Shown here piece by piece: positions 9,319-18,154 of a stretch of DNA of 57,811 bases. The DNA comes from a virus, in IMG/VR virus record IMGVR_UViG_3300044641_001974, positions 1-57,811 of that record; one strand, written 5' to 3'. The notes beneath the pieces are model-generated. The model had not been told where the DNA came from and did not search any database. It worked only from the letters and a program-made list of their open reading frames with translations. Positions within the stretch are counted from its first letter, which is position 1; each line of letters begins with the position of its first letter. Both the position numbers and the translations under genes were made by a program.

Positions 9319-10707
9319 TTATTGCGTTAAATCATAGAAGGAAATAGAGCCTACGCCATCTCCGTTAGTAGCTCCAGAGACGGTTCTGACCCCTAGGGTG
9401 TATATATCACTGACCCCCGCTAAAGAAGCGCCTAGCTGTAAGTCCCAGTTATAGCCTGTTGCCACACTTGTTGCGCTTATTCCCGCACTTCCAGAAGCGG
9501 TTACATAGTCGGTTTGCACAATAGTTCCAACATTAGATATAGCTGTAGCTGCTACGTCAAACTCTACGTTGGCATCCGTTGGCACAGTAGCAGCCCAAGT
9601 TGCCCCAGTCAGGGTGGGGTTTTTTAATAAAGCTATTTCGTAGTTTTGATTAGTTGTTGGCAAAAATTGTACTCGGTTAGGCAGGACCACCGCCCCTAGA
9701 GCCGTTGAAGCCAGCCGTATAGATACTATGGGGAAGAAGGTCGCTGCGGTGGTAATGTTATTAAATATGGTAGTTCGCCTAGCCACATGGTCAATAGAAA
9801 CTTGTTCATAGCCTCCAGAGGAGTACACGCTAGAGCAAATCTGTTTCATGGAGGAACTTGAAGCCGTGCCAGCCGTATTTCTAATCTCATAGCGAACAGG
9901 CAGGATAGCCGTGGTCATATAGACCGTAGTCTGTATATTGTCGTTATGGAAGGTATGGCATATAACAAATTTGCCGTCTTCAAAGAACCCGCACCGCACA
10001 TCCCCTACTCCTAGCCACTCAAAGTCCATTGCTAGAATCTGGGTTTTGGTTACGTCAATAATACGACCACTAGGTCCAGTTCCATCTAGCCTGTCGCCAT
10101 TCCAACTAGCTTGAGTAACTACTGTATCTACAGGCGCACCGCTGGTATATGAACGTAAAACAAACGACAAAACGCCGTCGTTTTGCTGGAAAAACACCCC
10201 ATTTTGGGTATTAAAGTACCCTACTCGTTGACGTAGCCCCGTTTTGCCCTCGTTCATAACAAAGGTAGCTAGTAGCCCAAGCCCTTTACCAGGCTGGTAT
10301 GGCATGACTCGATAGGATTGGCGAACTACCTCAGAACCGCTGGAGGTTGTTGTGCTTAGCTGAACGCTTGATTCGTTGGGTAAGTAGGTAGTGCTTCCGC
10401 CCGTTGCGGTGCTGGTGTCAAACTGGTTGTCAATTGCGTAGCGATTTTGACTATCAAACAGGGTATAAGGCTGGGCTACTACTAAACGATTAAAAGCGTC
10501 TACGTTAGTAGGAGGAAAGGTTACGTAGGTTGGGTCATTAATTGTTCCGCTCATAGCTTGCACCAATTGTCCTATTGCATTATCTAGCTCATTAAAATAA
10601 ATTCGTAGCTGGTTTTTAAAAAGTTCTTGTTGCTGTTGGTTATAGTCCGGTCTTGCAACAATTAAGTTAGGAGCCTTGGTCGGGCGAATAGTAAGCGATG
10701 AAGCCAT
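9319..10707 (-). CDS. Virion structural protein, probable tail component (462 aa)
   Basis: The N-terminus (~20-50) looks like a short helical attachment segment. The body is beta-rich, with WNGDRLDGTGPSG, FEWLGVGDVRCGFF and CHTFHNDN, a combination I recall from structural proteins of aquatic phages. There is no enzyme motif. It overlaps the tail-hub gene by one base and is followed by the ejection proteins, so it is expected in the mature tail. The exact position in the virion is not known. Confidence 0.6.
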   Translation of the reverse strand: MASSLTIRPTKAPNLIVARPDYNQQQQELFKNQLRIYFNELDNAIGQLVQAMSGTINDPTYVTFPPTNVDAFNRLVVAQPYTLFDSQNRYAIDNQFDTSTATGGSTTYLPNESSVQLSTTTSSGSEVVRQSYRVMPYQPGKGLGLLATFVMNEGKTGLRQRVGYFNTQNGVFFQQNDGVLSFVLRSYTSGAPVDTVVTQASWNGDRLDGTGPSGRIIDVTKTQILAMDFEWLGVGDVRCGFFEDGKFVICHTFHNDNIQTTVYMTTAILPVRYEIRNTAGTASSSSMKQICSSVYSSGGYEQVSIDHVARRTTIFNNITTAATFFPIVSIRLASTALGAVVLPNRVQFLPTTNQNYEIALLKNPTLTGATWAATVPTDANVEFDVAATAISNVGTIVQTDYVTASGSAGISATSVATGYNWDLQLGASLAGVSDIYTLGVRTVSGATNGDGVGSISFYDLTQ

Positions 10708-12644
10708 TATCTGCGTCCATCGGGTCTGATATCTATTCTAGGGCTACCAAGCTGCCATTGCACGCCAAGTCCTGTAGAGTCAATCCTAAATGCCATTTGG
10801 CGGCCACGAATACGGGTATATACCTGACCGGTATACTCTTCCACAGGGAAAGAAGCCGTTCTGGTCACTGTGGGGCTGTTTGACGTGCCATAGGGAGTTC
10901 CAGAATTAACTCTAGGTTTAACTGTCAAGGTGACTTGTGGGTTGGCTGCCGTAGACCCAGCAAAAGTCAAGTCAGGCAAAATACGCCATACAAAACCAAA
11001 GTTATGCCCGTCACCAATGTCAAAGTCAGAGGTTTGTATGTAAGCCGCAATTGGCTGTGGAGTGGCACCTGCTTCGTCGTCCACAGAGGCTTCATGGTAC
11101 AAAAGGCGACCATTGTAGTCCGCAGCAAAGGGGTACTCACGTAATCCAGAGTGTAGCCATGCAGTACGTCCCATAGTGCCGTAATACCAGCTACCCTCAA
11201 TAATATTGTAGATTACATAGCTGTCAATTACGTCTGACCCAGTAGATGGGTAGAACCACCAGATTTCATTAAACTCTTCGTTGTAGCCTGTATGGCACTG
11301 CCATGCTTGAGCTTTGTTTAAGCGACCAAAAACAAACGACCTTAGTGAGCAAGGCAAGGTTTGCACTCGGCCATCGTAGAAATAAAACTTATCGCTACCC
11401 ATCCAATATGTAATGTTGTTTGCTGTAATTACAGTATTTGGTCCAAGTAAAGTAACGTTGTCTTGGATAATGTTAAAGCCCCAGACAAAAGGTGGTCCAA
11501 GGTATTGCATGGAATAGATTGCTGAATCCGTCCAAACTAAGATTTCTTGGCGGGTGTTTCTAGCAGCTAGGATAAACGAACCATTACTTAATCTAAATTC
11601 TCCCGCTTGGTTGGTTGCTGCTGGAACCCATTGATAAGGGTTTTCTTGGTCTGACCAACGCACCAGCATTGGGTCAAAGGTCGTGTTTGCATTACCTGGG
11701 TCATAGCTGTTTGAGCCAAAACAAATAACAAACCGCTGAATAGCTGAAGCTACAATCTGGTTAGTCTGGGTAGGAACAAACTGACCCAAATAACCCTCAG
11801 TTGTAGATTTACTAGAAAGGCTCACCGCACGAGTGGTTGTTCCGGTAGTAGCGTCCCAATAGTAAGGAACGCTTCCCCGAGGAGCGATGAGCAGGTCTTC
11901 GCCGTAGTTGTCGTTTGTCCAAAGGCGTAGCTGCTCACCCGCTGTTAACTGGGCGCCGGAGCCCCAAGTTAAACGGCTCCAGAAACTTGCTCCCCAGCCG
12001 TTGCCACCCACATACTTGTCTAAGCCTACGTTGATCTGGTAGCTTGCAACTACGGCATTCCCGCCTCCCCCGGTGTCTCCAGCGCTTGCTAATACAGGGG
12101 CTCCTGGAGTTGCAACAGACGATACGGCTCGTGCTTGGATGCTATATTGATTGCTATCAATAAAAGTAATTTGGTACTCTTGGTTTAGGATGGCTGCAGT
12201 AATATTGCCACCAAGGCTTGTTGCTCCACTAAACGTAACAAAGTCATTATTTATAGCCCCGTGGCCAACGTCCGTTACTACAATCGTAGCAGACCCGGCT
12301 GTTGCAGCAAAAGGGTTTCCTGTAGCAGGGGGCTGAGGTCCCAACATGGGACTAACTGTTTTACGGATTGGGGTAATGTCGTTGTAGCCACCACCCTTTT
12401 CAATGTAATATTTTAGGCTTGTACCAACTCCAACTAGGTTATCGCCGTTAAGCGTGACCCAATTCCACAGCGCTCTACAAGTTCCAAGAAAATTGTTTGG
12501 AGATACTTGAATCCAGCCACCAATTTTTTGGGGCATATTTGCACGAAAACGAATCTTGTCGCACTCAAAATAACCACCCTCACCCGTGTAGTTAGTGACT
12601 TCCTTGTTAATTCCAGGGCGAAACTGTAACTTAGATAGTGGCAT
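10707..12644 (-). CDS. Tail hub / stabilisation-type structural protein (645 aa)
   Basis: The protein is beta-rich with many Trp, Tyr and Gly residues and repeated SW/TW strands, consistent with a propeller-like hub. It starts with a conserved-looking segment (LQFRPGINKEVTNYTGEGGY) and ends with GRQMAFRIDSTGLGVQWQLG, an ending typical of P22 gp10-like DNA stabilisation or tail-hub proteins. Its 5' end overlaps the endolysin gene by 14 nt. Assignment to the tail hub rests on family resemblance and on the presence of adaptor proteins elsewhere; similarity to gp10 is remote. Confidence 0.55.
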   Translation of the reverse strand: MPLSKLQFRPGINKEVTNYTGEGGYFECDKIRFRANMPQKIGGWIQVSPNNFLGTCRALWNWVTLNGDNLVGVGTSLKYYIEKGGGYNDITPIRKTVSPMLGPQPPATGNPFAATAGSATIVVTDVGHGAINNDFVTFSGATSLGGNITAAILNQEYQITFIDSNQYSIQARAVSSVATPGAPVLASAGDTGGGGNAVVASYQINVGLDKYVGGNGWGASFWSRLTWGSGAQLTAGEQLRLWTNDNYGEDLLIAPRGSVPYYWDATTGTTTRAVSLSSKSTTEGYLGQFVPTQTNQIVASAIQRFVICFGSNSYDPGNANTTFDPMLVRWSDQENPYQWVPAATNQAGEFRLSNGSFILAARNTRQEILVWTDSAIYSMQYLGPPFVWGFNIIQDNVTLLGPNTVITANNITYWMGSDKFYFYDGRVQTLPCSLRSFVFGRLNKAQAWQCHTGYNEEFNEIWWFYPSTGSDVIDSYVIYNIIEGSWYYGTMGRTAWLHSGLREYPFAADYNGRLLYHEASVDDEAGATPQPIAAYIQTSDFDIGDGHNFGFVWRILPDLTFAGSTAANPQVTLTVKPRVNSGTPYGTSNSPTVTRTASFPVEEYTGQVYTRIRGRQMAFRIDSTGLGVQWQLGSPRIDIRPDGRR

Positions 12645-13161
12645 TTGCCATCCTTAAGGCTTCATCTCTTACTTCGTTTACACGGCGTTCCCAGCCTTTG
12701 CCAAACGTTTCAAAGGTCTTAAGTGATTTTAAAAAGTCTAAGCGTTTTTCACAATACTCTTTAACCAAGGTGTTGGACACGTCCCCTTGGAATTGATTTA
12801 CGGCAGCCATAGTAAGGCTGCCAAAACCACCGTCAGGATTAACCCCAATACAACTCTGTAAAAACTTAATAGCACGCCCTGCCCCTGAGTTAACAGCGCA
12901 GTCAAAAACAGCATAGTCAAGACCAGATACAAGCTCATCAGCTCGGCAAGCATCCCAGTATTTCTTTCTATATAACGGTGCTACGGCTTCTGGAGTAAGC
13001 TCTCGCATTGTTTTTTCAGTAACTTCATGCCCTACCCACGCCTCGTAAACCGCCTTGGTAACTCCAAGGTTAGTCATGCCACCTGGGTCTTGGGGGTGAT
13101 TTACAAAGCCTCCCTCGTGTTTTAAAAGGTTTTTTAGGCAACTCTCAAAATTATTTTGCAT
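12631..13161 (-). CDS. Endolysin, glycoside hydrolase family 108
   Basis: At 176 aa this has the usual length of GH108 muramidases, which cleave peptidoglycan glycan strands at lysis. The catalytic Glu lies in KHEGGFVN (Glu16), followed by DPGGMTNLGVT and by a C-terminal peptidoglycan-binding-like half with YAVFDCAVNSG and VNPDGGFGSLT. There is no signal peptide, so export needs the holin encoded just upstream (11-nt overlap). It is the last gene of a three-gene lysis cassette. Confidence 0.88.
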   Translation of the reverse strand: MQNNFESCLKNLLKHEGGFVNHPQDPGGMTNLGVTKAVYEAWVGHEVTEKTMRELTPEAVAPLYRKKYWDACRADELVSGLDYAVFDCAVNSGAGRAIKFLQSCIGVNPDGGFGSLTMAAVNQFQGDVSNTLVKEYCEKRLDFLKSLKTFETFGKGWERRVNEVRDEALRMANATI

Positions 13162-13558
13162 CTTTTTTAGCTTTCATGTCCATAATCTTTTCCAAGGTCC
13201 TGCCGCCAAAATAAAACGACATAATCAACATGCCCCATTGTCCAAGTAATTCTACATACTTCTCGTTGGCGTTGGAGCCAAAAGCAGACATCATGGCAAA
13301 AATAAAGTAGGCACCCAGAATAAAGATTAGGGTCATAGGACGGATGTTTTTGGATAGCCAAGAGTCGCTGCCCATATCCGCTTCTTGGCGCTTGGTCAGT
13401 TCTTGGGCTTCAATGTTATCGGCATTAAGTTCAGCTAGGCGCCCTTCTTGTTGCATCTTTAGGAGTTCTTGCTGGGCCTTGGCCTTGGCTTCTGGATCAG
13501 GGATAAACTTATCTAGAATTTTCATCCCAACGTCTACAATTGCGGTCAATGGAAACAT
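13151..13558 (-). CDS. Holin, 3TM-type
   Basis: The 135-aa protein has an amphipathic N-terminus, a charged coiled segment (~22-65) and two clear membrane spans (~77-98 and ~108-125), ending in a Lys-rich tail. This order matches the 'holin of 3TMs' family known from gene-transfer agents and phages. It would form inner-membrane lesions that release the endolysin. It overlaps the endolysin start by 11 nt and the preceding 149-aa gene by 1 nt, so the three genes are probably translated together. Confidence 0.75.
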   Translation of the reverse strand: MFPLTAIVDVGMKILDKFIPDPEAKAKAQQELLKMQQEGRLAELNADNIEAQELTKRQEADMGSDSWLSKNIRPMTLIFILGAYFIFAMMSAFGSNANEKYVELLGQWGMLIMSFYFGGRTLEKIMDMKAKKDAK

Positions 13559-14007
13559 TATTTACTCCCCCATACGATATACCATGAAATCCAAGCAGCT
13601 ACTAAAAAACACCAAAACTGCACCCAACGGACTTTAGCCAGCTCAGCGTCAAAGTATTCTTTGTCGGCCTTTTCTAGCTTCTCAATTTGGGTTTTAATAT
13701 CTAACAATTTTTGCCACTCTTTAGTTCCGTACAGCTTGATAAAATCAATTCGTAACTTGTATTCCTCATCCGAAATCTTTTTCTGGTGCTTATACTCCTC
13801 AAGCGCTTTAAAGATCGCTCGCTCTTTTTTTAGCTCCGCTTCTCGCCGCTCACGGATTCTTGCATTTGCCCGTTCTTTTGCTACATCTACTGCTTCCTTT
13901 TGAACATCCTCGATGTTCTTGGCGATCTCTTTCCCGGCTTCCCGCCCAGTTTTAAACCCTTCGCTGATGCCTTTGGCACCAGCCGCCAATCCGAGTTCGT
14001 CTGCCAT
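13558..14007 (-). CDS. Coiled-coil protein with C-terminal membrane anchor (149 aa)
   Basis: Residues ~15-125 are highly charged (Lys/Glu/Arg) and predicted coiled coil; a single Trp-rich hydrophobic segment (~127-146) ends the protein. It is the first gene of the lysis cassette. A membrane-anchored coiled coil next to holin and endolysin could be a spanin-like or holin-regulating protein, but the topology is the reverse of a classical i-spanin (anchor at the C-terminus). The function is unknown. Confidence 0.6.
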   Translation of the reverse strand: MADELGLAAGAKGISEGFKTGREAGKEIAKNIEDVQKEAVDVAKERANARIRERREAELKKERAIFKALEEYKHQKKISDEEYKLRIDFIKLYGTKEWQKLLDIKTQIEKLEKADKEYFDAELAKVRWVQFWCFLVAAWISWYIVWGSK

Positions 14008-14024
14008 AGCTCACTTGATTGCAC

Positions 14025-14291
14025 CTATTTCGGATACTTAGCTTTGACCGCCAAGCAGTCAGCAATGTATTTATCAATCTGAACTTGGTCACCCTTTACT
14101 ACACCATCAATGTAATCGGTGATGGGTGGGTATTCTTTAGCCCTTGCAAACTTGTAAGCGTCAGGGTCTTGCCAAGCATCGACAAAAGCCATGTCAATCT
14201 CAACCTTGTTGCCTTGTGCATCAAAAGCACCAGCCGTATCATCAACAGTAACAACAGTTGGATATAGTTTATATATAGCTTTATGGTTCAT
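14025..14291 (-). CDS. Fibre accessory protein, type C (88 aa)
   Basis: A small protein that follows the 179-aa fibre with a 4-nt overlap. It begins MNHKAIYKLYPTVV; the YxxLYP start recalls the XkdW-like accessory proteins at 16106 and 17280, but the rest differs and ends in a helical segment DKYIADCLAVKAKYPK. It is the fifth member of an alternating fibre/accessory series. A role in folding or assembling the fibre encoded before it is inferred from position. Confidence 0.6.
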   Translation of the reverse strand: MNHKAIYKLYPTVVTVDDTAGAFDAQGNKVEIDMAFVDAWQDPDAYKFARAKEYPPITDYIDGVVKGDQVQIDKYIADCLAVKAKYPK

Positions 14292-14827
14292 GCTGCAATC
14301 TCCATGACTGTGATAGATGATGTACCGCCAATAATGAATGCGGCATTATCTGTTTGGAAAGGTGCGTTAATTGAAAGTTGTATAGAACCAAATTCTGAAG
14401 AGGCCTGCACTTTGTACGTAATTGAACTGGTTGTGTTTGGACTATCTAAATATGTGTTAGATGCGCACATTATTTTATAATTGTCACTGGGTGGCCCTAC
14501 ACCAAAAGTAGCGGCAGTTTGATTGCCTGATGGATATGTACCAACGACTACATTTGTTGAATTTCTTAGTACAAAAAAAGCCCCGTATAAATTTGCATCT
14601 CCACCATAGTTAATATTTGTCACAATCAGAATTTTGCTAGATGTACTTGTCGGTGTAATTGTTACAGATAAACCTGTAATATCAACTGCTGACGATGAAG
14701 TTGTCGTAAATTTATCTGTTTTAACTGTTTGAACCACTTGCAACACAGAACCAGTAGGTAATGCGGCTTTAGGAATAGACTGACCGCTTGCCAGTATCAT
14801 CCCGCCTTGTACTTGTGTCAAAGCCAT
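14288..14827 (-). CDS. Short tail fibre / receptor-binding protein, type 3 (179 aa)
   Basis: It has a short N-terminal segment (VQGGMILASGQSIP) and a beta-rich Ser/Thr body containing ITGLSVTITPTSTSSKILI, typical of compact C1q-like heads found in phage fibres. There is no long shaft. It overlaps its accessory gene by 4 nt. It probably forms a trimeric tip or side fibre that binds the host surface. The type-3 head is unlike those of the other four fibres here. Confidence 0.6.
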   Translation of the reverse strand: MALTQVQGGMILASGQSIPKAALPTGSVLQVVQTVKTDKFTTTSSSAVDITGLSVTITPTSTSSKILIVTNINYGGDANLYGAFFVLRNSTNVVVGTYPSGNQTAATFGVGPPSDNYKIMCASNTYLDSPNTTSSITYKVQASSEFGSIQLSINAPFQTDNAAFIIGGTSSITVMEIAA

Positions 14828-15042
14828 TATGGAAGCTCCTTAATAAAATCGTCTGCCTGTTCTTGTGTCATCACATTTCCATCGACATCTTGCAGTTCTG
14901 CACCAGCTAAGACTTCTTTTTTGAAGTTAGCATAGTCTGTGTTGTCGGGGTCGAATGGAATAAAGGCGTTGTCTAAAATACGAATAACAACATTTAATGT
15001 TTCTTTTGTTAAAAAATTAATTGTTTGTTTATACATAATCAT
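14827..15042 (-). CDS. Fibre accessory protein, type A (71 aa)
   Basis: Homologous over most of its length to the 65-aa protein at 17956: both have FIPFDP, NTDYANFK, a LQDxDGN turn and end DFIKELP. It follows the type-1 fibre at 15039 (4-nt overlap) and overlaps the next fibre by 1 nt. Small proteins beside phage fibre genes are often assembly chaperones or cap proteins. That role is inferred here from position and from the pairing pattern. Confidence 0.62.
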   Translation of the reverse strand: MIMYKQTINFLTKETLNVVIRILDNAFIPFDPDNTDYANFKKEVLAGAELQDVDGNVMTQEQADDFIKELP

Positions 15043-16109
15043 AGCTCGATAGAAGCGGTTATACCGCTGGTTGTTGTAGTGGTTGCATAATATGTTCCTG
15101 CACTTCCGCCATTAATAACTTGCAATGAATAACTTGATGCACTTGTTCCAAACAAAACAACCGTTCCACTTCCCCCCAAATTAACATTTGTCCATGTGCC
15201 ACTTATAGTTATTGTAGGAGATGCTCTTTTTGTTACTGCAAATGGAAGACTTTGGTATCCAGTAAGATTGCCTGCACCAATTCCATAATTAACTCCATCT
15301 ACTGTAATTGCTCCAGTAGCAAAACCTTGAATTTCATAATATCGTTGGCAAAGTTGCAGTTCTGTAGTGTAAGGTCTGTAATCAAAGCTAGTAGCTGTAG
15401 AGCCTACCTCTAGCTGAACTCCAGTAATGTAGAAAGTTGCTCCGTTTGTACCGACTACGGATGTTGCTCCTGTGGCTGAAAGCAAACTTGAACCAGCCCA
15501 TGCACCAGCAGTTCCGCTTAATGTAGAGCCTGTTCCTAAACTAAAAACTACCCTAATTCCAATGCCATTAGTTGTTAGCCAAGTTCCGCTTGTATCTCCA
15601 GCAATCGTTACTGTTTTATATTCCCAAGTATTTGCAGAAGAAATGGTGTAACTAAACGGATAAGAACGGTTAAATGCACTATTACGCAAAGCACCGCCAA
15701 ATGTTCCAGTTAATGAACTGCGAACCCAAAATGATAAAGTTACCGTCTTAGCGTTAGCGGTCCCCCACCCTAAATCTGCTGTATTAAAACCTTCTATATA
15801 TTGCTGTATTACAAAAGTTTCGCTTGAACCAACTGAGTAAGCAGATAAAGAAGTCGCACCTAAGTAGTCTGTAAATCCTACTGGTGGTGTTACTGCACCA
15901 GCATCTTGTTGAACACTAAACTTAGAAGCGGCAGAACCATAAGCCGCCCATCTATCTAATGTATAGGTGTTATTTACTGTGTCAGTAATCGTAACACTAG
16001 CACCAGCATTACGCTGATCGATCGTCATCCCGCCATTAATTATTCTATTGCGAAATCCTTGAGATACCCCTGTTGAGGCTTGTTGGGCTAAAGAGACTGC
16101 GTTTGTCAT
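15039..16109 (-). CDS. Tail fibre, type 1 (RIINGGM domain, 356 aa)
   Basis: The N-terminus is short; from ~20 it carries NRIINGGMTIDQRNAG, the start of a carbohydrate-binding-like domain seen in many phage fibres. Residues ~110-190 (NAKTVTLSFW, GTFGGAL, ANTWEYKTVTI, GDTSGTWLTT) closely match the 460-aa fibre at 18155. The C-terminal ~100 residues differ between the two, as expected for a variable receptor-binding tip. It lacks the N-terminal attachment domain of the 460- and 333-aa fibres. It is followed directly by a type-A accessory gene. Confidence 0.68.
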   Translation of the reverse strand: MTNAVSLAQQASTGVSQGFRNRIINGGMTIDQRNAGASVTITDTVNNTYTLDRWAAYGSAASKFSVQQDAGAVTPPVGFTDYLGATSLSAYSVGSSETFVIQQYIEGFNTADLGWGTANAKTVTLSFWVRSSLTGTFGGALRNSAFNRSYPFSYTISSANTWEYKTVTIAGDTSGTWLTTNGIGIRVVFSLGTGSTLSGTAGAWAGSSLLSATGATSVVGTNGATFYITGVQLEVGSTATSFDYRPYTTELQLCQRYYEIQGFATGAITVDGVNYGIGAGNLTGYQSLPFAVTKRASPTITISGTWTNVNLGGSGTVVLFGTSASSYSLQVINGGSAGTYYATTTTTSGITASIEL

Positions 16110-16279
16110 ACTGTTGCTCCTAACTGTTCATCTGTTGGGCGGGGGAGTGTGGGATGTTCCCACTTGGCGATGTAGTCGCCTTTGCCGTTTGAATCGTTTT
16201 GTAGTGTAATAACGCCAGAAGCAAAATCAAAGTTTGCGAGTTCTGGGTATAGGGAAATTATTTTTTCGTATAAAGTCAT
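16106..16279 (-). CDS. Fibre accessory protein, type B, XkdW-like (57 aa)
   Basis: Too short to stand out, but clearly a gene: ATG at 16279, TGA overlapping the next fibre's ATG. It begins MTLYEKIISLYPELANFDF and contains LQNDSNGKGDYI and HPTLPRPTDEQL. It is homologous to the protein at 17280 and resembles XkdW of Bacillus prophage PBSX, which is also encoded next to a tail fibre. It follows the 333-aa type-2 fibre. A fibre-assembly role is inferred. Confidence 0.7.
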   Translation of the reverse strand: MTLYEKIISLYPELANFDFASGVITLQNDSNGKGDYIAKWEHPTLPRPTDEQLGATV

Positions 16280-17280
16280 TATGCTGCCCTCACTAATGCA
16301 CCAGACATATAAGTGTTATACCCAACACCAGTGCTTGTTCCATAGTCTACAGATAGGCTTGACCCAGCCAAATAAACATAAAGTTCAATATAGTCAGTAG
16401 ACCCGTTGCAATATACCAAACATGAACCATAAGTTCTATATGAACTAGATGCCGTGTAATCTCCAAATCCAGCATACCCAGAACCATTCTTAAAAATGGA
16501 TACTATAGTTCTTGTAGGAGTATTACCAGCTAAGTTTGAAATTCCGCCACTTATTTGATAATATCCTGCAACAGTTGGTGTAAATGTGGATGATGCAAAG
16601 TTATTGTTTGTGTCGTATTCTTCAGAATTAAGCGTTACTTTTGTAAAAGTACTATTAGTAATTGATTGAGGCACACCGCTCTTATACGCAAAAAACGCTG
16701 GACCATTACCAGCCACGCCAGAAGCCAACTTAGCCTGAGTCACTGCGCCATCTAAAATATAACTACTCGTCACCGCACCAGCTGTTGCGGGAATAGCGTT
16801 AAGCACTGAGCTTACATAGAACGAAACAGTCTCTATTAGGTCACCAGCAGATGCGCCAGCAGCCAGCGTTACAGTCGTGCCGTTAGTCGCAGTAAAGTCG
16901 GCAGAGCCTAGTAACGCACCGTTACGGTAGACATCAATATACCCAACCGTGTAGCTTGGTACGGAGAAGGTTGTCTGACCAGCAGTTGCTGTGAACTCGG
17001 TCTGGGTTCTGTAGGCGGTATTAACTACGCCACTAGCGGGAATGCCTAGAAAGCGTACTGAGATATTGCCTGTGCCAGCAGGAGGGGCGGCAGAGAAGTT
17101 TAAGGCGGTGCCCGAAATACTATAGGTGCTTGGGTCTTGCAAAACGCCTGAGACCGCTACCAGGATAGAGTTAGTGTTGGCCGGGGCAGCCGATAGTGTG
17201 AATGCGGTAGTAGACCCCGTACCGTTGAATGTATCGGTTACGAAGGCTGTTGTAGTTGGTTGTGCGCCTATGTAGGACAT
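16279..17280 (-). CDS. Tail fibre, type 2 with N-terminal attachment domain (333 aa)
   Basis: Residues 1-~100 (MSYIGAQPTTTAFVTDTFNG onward) resemble the N-terminus of the 460-aa fibre and probably attach the fibre to the virion; a second similar beta module follows (~115-160). The C-terminal ~140 residues (FTKVTL, FTPTVAGYY, ending GALVRAA) form a C1q/TNF-like head shared with the 168-aa fibre. It overlaps the accessory genes on both sides by 1 nt. Confidence 0.68.
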   Translation of the reverse strand: MSYIGAQPTTTAFVTDTFNGTGSTTAFTLSAAPANTNSILVAVSGVLQDPSTYSISGTALNFSAAPPAGTGNISVRFLGIPASGVVNTAYRTQTEFTATAGQTTFSVPSYTVGYIDVYRNGALLGSADFTATNGTTVTLAAGASAGDLIETVSFYVSSVLNAIPATAGAVTSSYILDGAVTQAKLASGVAGNGPAFFAYKSGVPQSITNSTFTKVTLNSEEYDTNNNFASSTFTPTVAGYYQISGGISNLAGNTPTRTIVSIFKNGSGYAGFGDYTASSSYRTYGSCLVYCNGSTDYIELYVYLAGSSLSVDYGTSTGVGYNTYMSGALVRAA

Positions 17281-17450
17281 TATTTTAATTCCTCATCTGT
17301 TGGGCGAGGCAGGGTTGGATGGTTCCAAGACTTTATGTAATCGCCTTTGCCGTCTGAATCGTTTTGTAAAAATATAGTAGCTCTTGGGCTTGAAAAATCA
17401 GCTTCTGTTAGCGTTGGATACAAAGCAATAATTTTGTCGTATAAAGTCAT
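17280..17450 (-). CDS. Fibre accessory protein, type B, XkdW-like (56 aa)
   Basis: ATG at 17448-17450 and TAA sharing one base with the next ATG. It begins MTLYDKIIALYPTLTEADF and contains LQNDSDGKGDYI and HPTLPRPTDEEL, closely matching the protein at 16106 and resembling XkdW of PBSX. It follows the 168-aa type-2 fibre. Both type-B proteins therefore follow type-2 fibres, which supports a cognate role. Confidence 0.7.
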   Translation of the reverse strand: MTLYDKIIALYPTLTEADFSSPRATIFLQNDSDGKGDYIKSWNHPTLPRPTDEELK

Positions 17451-17956
17451 CATGCCGCCCTTAATAATGAACCTTGAAAAAATGAATATTGAGAATTAGC
17501 CGCAAATACTGGTCCAGTAGCTGAACCAGATATTAATCCAAACATTTCCATATAATCTGTTGTGCCGTTCATATAGTAAATAGCAGTAGCGGAAGCAATA
17601 ATATCGGTGCCTGACTCAAAAAAGATTGGTCCAGTGGTTGCTATTGAACCATTTTGATAAAAAGTAACACGACCAGCAACCATAGCTGTGCTTGATGCAC
17701 AATACAAAACACCATTAAACAAATAATAACCAGCAACAGTTGGCGTAAATCTTGAATTAGCCGTGCTGTAATTGCTGTTTAAATTAAATGCAGTAGTAGC
17801 CAAAGTAACTTTTGTAAAAACACCATTTGATACTGATTGACTGCCAGCCGTACTGTAAGCATAAAAAGCTGGTGCGCCTGTAGTCGCAGTACCACCATTT
17901 GCTAAAGGAAGAGTCCCGCTTACCGCAGAAGTTAAAGGTATTTGACTAACAGCCAT
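17450..17956 (-). CDS. Short tail fibre, type 2 (C1q-like head, 168 aa)
   Basis: A ~25-residue leader with LPLANGGTATTGAPA is followed by a C1q-like head: SVSNGVFTKVTL, SRFTPTVAGYYLF, and a final QGSLLRAA. The head is homologous to the last ~140 residues of the 333-aa fibre, but the N-terminal attachment domain is missing. It may trimerise alone and sit on another fibre. It overlaps the accessory genes on both sides by one base. Confidence 0.65.
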   Translation of the reverse strand: MAVSQIPLTSAVSGTLPLANGGTATTGAPAFYAYSTAGSQSVSNGVFTKVTLATTAFNLNSNYSTANSRFTPTVAGYYLFNGVLYCASSTAMVAGRVTFYQNGSIATTGPIFFESGTDIIASATAIYYMNGTTDYMEMFGLISGSATGPVFAANSQYSFFQGSLLRAA

Positions 17957-18153
17957 TATGGTAACTCCTTAATAAAGTCTTTTGCCTGTTCTGCGGTCAT
18001 GGTGTTGCCGTCTGCGTCTTGTAACTGTGCCTTGTCTTCGAGGATGGCGGTCTTGAAGTTAGCATAGTCGGTGTTGGCTGGGTCAAATGGGATAAACGTG
18101 TTGTCAGTTGTGCGGACAATCATGTCTTTAAGACTGTTAATTAATTTGTACAT
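17956..18153 (-). CDS. Fibre accessory protein, type A (65 aa)
   Basis: Starts 1 nt after the 460-aa fibre ends and overlaps the next fibre by 1 nt. It contains FIPFDPANTDYANFK and ends DFIKELP, matching the 71-aa protein at 14827. Both follow type-1 fibres. A fibre-assembly or cap role is inferred; the family is not named with confidence. Confidence 0.62.
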   Translation of the reverse strand: MYKLINSLKDMIVRTTDNTFIPFDPANTDYANFKTAILEDKAQLQDADGNTMTAEQAKDFIKELP

Positions 18154-18154
18154 A

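Noticed and set aside
13558-14007. Calling the 149-aa protein a spanin
   Set aside because: The membrane anchor is at the C-terminus and no partner lipoprotein is seen; left as unknown.
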